6,298 nucleotides of DNA from Clostridiales bacterium UBA1779 (GTDB lineage Bacteria > Bacillota > Clostridia > Oscillospirales > CAG-272): contig DCGL01000120.1 in assembly GCA_002314565.1 (NCBI GenBank), positions 1-6,298 of the forward strand, read 5' to 3'. Below the pieces are notes generated by a model. It was not told the DNA's origin. It was given only the letters and a program-made list of their open reading frames with translations, and made no database searches. Both the position numbers and the translations under genes were made by a program. Shown here piece after piece: positions 5,395 through 6,298 of the stretch. Within the stretch, counting starts at the first letter, position 1, and every line of letters starts with the position of its first letter.

Positions 5395-6298
5395 TTATTT
5401 TGTCATTTTTGCGTACAGAGTCCATCCGTCCTCGGGCCTGTAGCAGGCGATGACTCCGGAGGAAGCATTGGTGATTGATGAATAAGTAAACGGAATTACT
5501 ATGTTGCCTTCGCTGTCTATCATGCCCTGGGTCCCGTCTGAAAGTGTCAGAACGCAGAGACCTTCGATATACGGTGCGGCGCCGGAATAAATCGGCTGTG
5601 CAACCCAGTATCCGTCCTTGTGATAGCAGCCGTACAGACCGTTTCTCTCAAGAATCAGAATACCGTCTGCATAAGACACAAGGGAAAATCCTGCGGGAAT
5701 CTCATATTCTTTTCCGTTCGGGTCAACCAGAACCTCGCATTCGGAATAATACATAGTCGGCATATAGTCGAGAATTGAAACCTTTCTCGTGCGCAGCAGG
5801 CCGTTGTCGAAGTAATAATGACCTATCGAGCGTTCATCCTTGAAGAAGGGCTCGGTATAATATTCAGTGACGTAGTATTGTATTCCGTAATCGAAATAAT
5901 TGTAATTCAATTCAACTTTTGAAACGCCGGACATATTGATGACTCGCATTCTTCCGTTGTCATCAAAGGTTACGGCGCGTTCTTCACTGAAGTTGAAGGC
6001 CTTGGCGTATTTGTACTGGGAACTCCAGCTCAGCGTCTGCAGATGAATCGGATTTTTTGAACCGGTCGTTTTGGACGTATTGTAATTGTTGTTGACTGCA
6101 GGCTTGCTTATTGCATATATGAATCGGTATGCGTCAAAGGTTTTGGTCACGGTAATAACGTTGCTTTCCTTTTCCTGTGTGGTTTCGGCTTCGGTCGCGG
6201 CTTCAGTCGTTTCCGCTGAAGATGATACGGGTTCTGAGGATGAGGAGTCCACAAGCTGAGTTTCGGCAGAAGAACCGATAACCGAGCCGGAGCTCACG
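5395..6298 (-). CDS. WG-repeat (KWG-type) protein, N-terminus missing at window edge
   Basis: Only the C-terminal 300 or so residues are in the window; the frame stays open to the edge, and the GTG at 6297 is unlikely to be the true start. The visible part begins with a Ser/Thr/Glu/Ala-rich low-complexity linker of about 45 residues, as is common between a membrane or lipid anchor and an outer domain. A beta-rich region follows with many aromatic residues. The last 100 residues show WG_beta_rep-like units: NGLYGCYHKDGYWVAQPIY (219-237) and the unit with TQGMIDSEGNIVIPFTY (256-272), then a third partial unit ending DGWTLYAKM. Such repeats probably form a beta-propeller-like or stacked binding surface. 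The likely location is extracellular, but the anchor is not visible. First visible gene of the leftward operon. Confidence 0.75.
   Translation of the reverse strand, partial: VSSGSVIGSSAETQLVDSSSSEPVSSSAETTEAATEAETTQEKESNVITVTKTFDAYRFIYAISKPAVNNNYNTSKTTGSKNPIHLQTLSWSSQYKYAKAFNFSEERAVTFDDNGRMRVINMSGVSKVELNYNYFDYGIQYYVTEYYTEPFFKDERSIGHYYFDNGLLRTRKVSILDYMPTMYYSECEVLVDPNGKEYEIPAGFSLVSYADGILILERNGLYGCYHKDGYWVAQPIYSGAAPYIEGLCVLTLSDGTQGMIDSEGNIVIPFTYSSITNASSGVIACYRPEDGWTLYAKMTK

Noticed and set aside
4821..5453. A 210-codon plus-strand open frame spanning the dehydrogenase/DUF1934 junction
   Set aside because: It lies antisense to three better supported frames, has no SD site, and no recognisable fold or motif.

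Overview
The window looks like chromosomal DNA of a clostridial-type Firmicute, probably an uncultured gut or rumen member of the Oscillospiraceae/Lachnospiraceae sphere. The grounds are a cell-surface lipoprotein with Listeria-Bacteroides-type (Flg_new-like) and Big_2-like modules, a DUF1934/YwiB-like protein, a bacterial AraM/EgsA-type dehydrogenase, a WG-repeat protein, GA-rich Shine-Dalgarno sites, a TGnTATAAT promoter and strong intrinsic terminators. The assignment rests on gene content only; no rRNA, tRNA, CRISPR array or transposase gene is visible.

Left half, plus strand. Bases 47-2470 encode a large lipoprotein N-acetylmuramoyl-L-alanine amidase. An 8-bp hairpin (18-36) covers its ribosome binding site, and an intrinsic terminator (2494-2544) follows it. 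An extended -10 promoter (2584-2592) then drives a separate transcript for a single-domain SGNH/SASA-type carbohydrate esterase (2638-3378).

Centre. The 226 bases between the esterase stop and the next gene hold no credible gene. They hold four copies of a 28-bp palindromic repeat at a 43-44 bp period. Copy 1 is inverted against copy 2, so the two fold into a hairpin of about 33 bp that begins on the last base of the esterase stop codon. Copy 4 carries 16 extra bases that contain their own small palindrome. The array ends at a strong bidirectional terminator (3554-3594) shared by the converging transcripts.

Right half, minus strand. Three closely spaced genes read leftward and are probably one operon whose promoter lies beyond the window: a partial WG-repeat protein (5395 to the edge), a DUF1934/YwiB-like small protein (4935-5384) and a glycerol-1-phosphate dehydrogenase-like enzyme (3605-4891).

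The amidase is a surface wall hydrolase. The esterase has no export signal, so the two neighbours probably do not act in the same compartment, and the terminator plus promoter between them argue for separate control. The dehydrogenase would make the sn-glycerol-1-phosphate backbone otherwise typical of archaeal lipids; the roles of its two operon partners are unknown. I found no convincing multi-gene novel system. The repeat array is the least explained part of the window.
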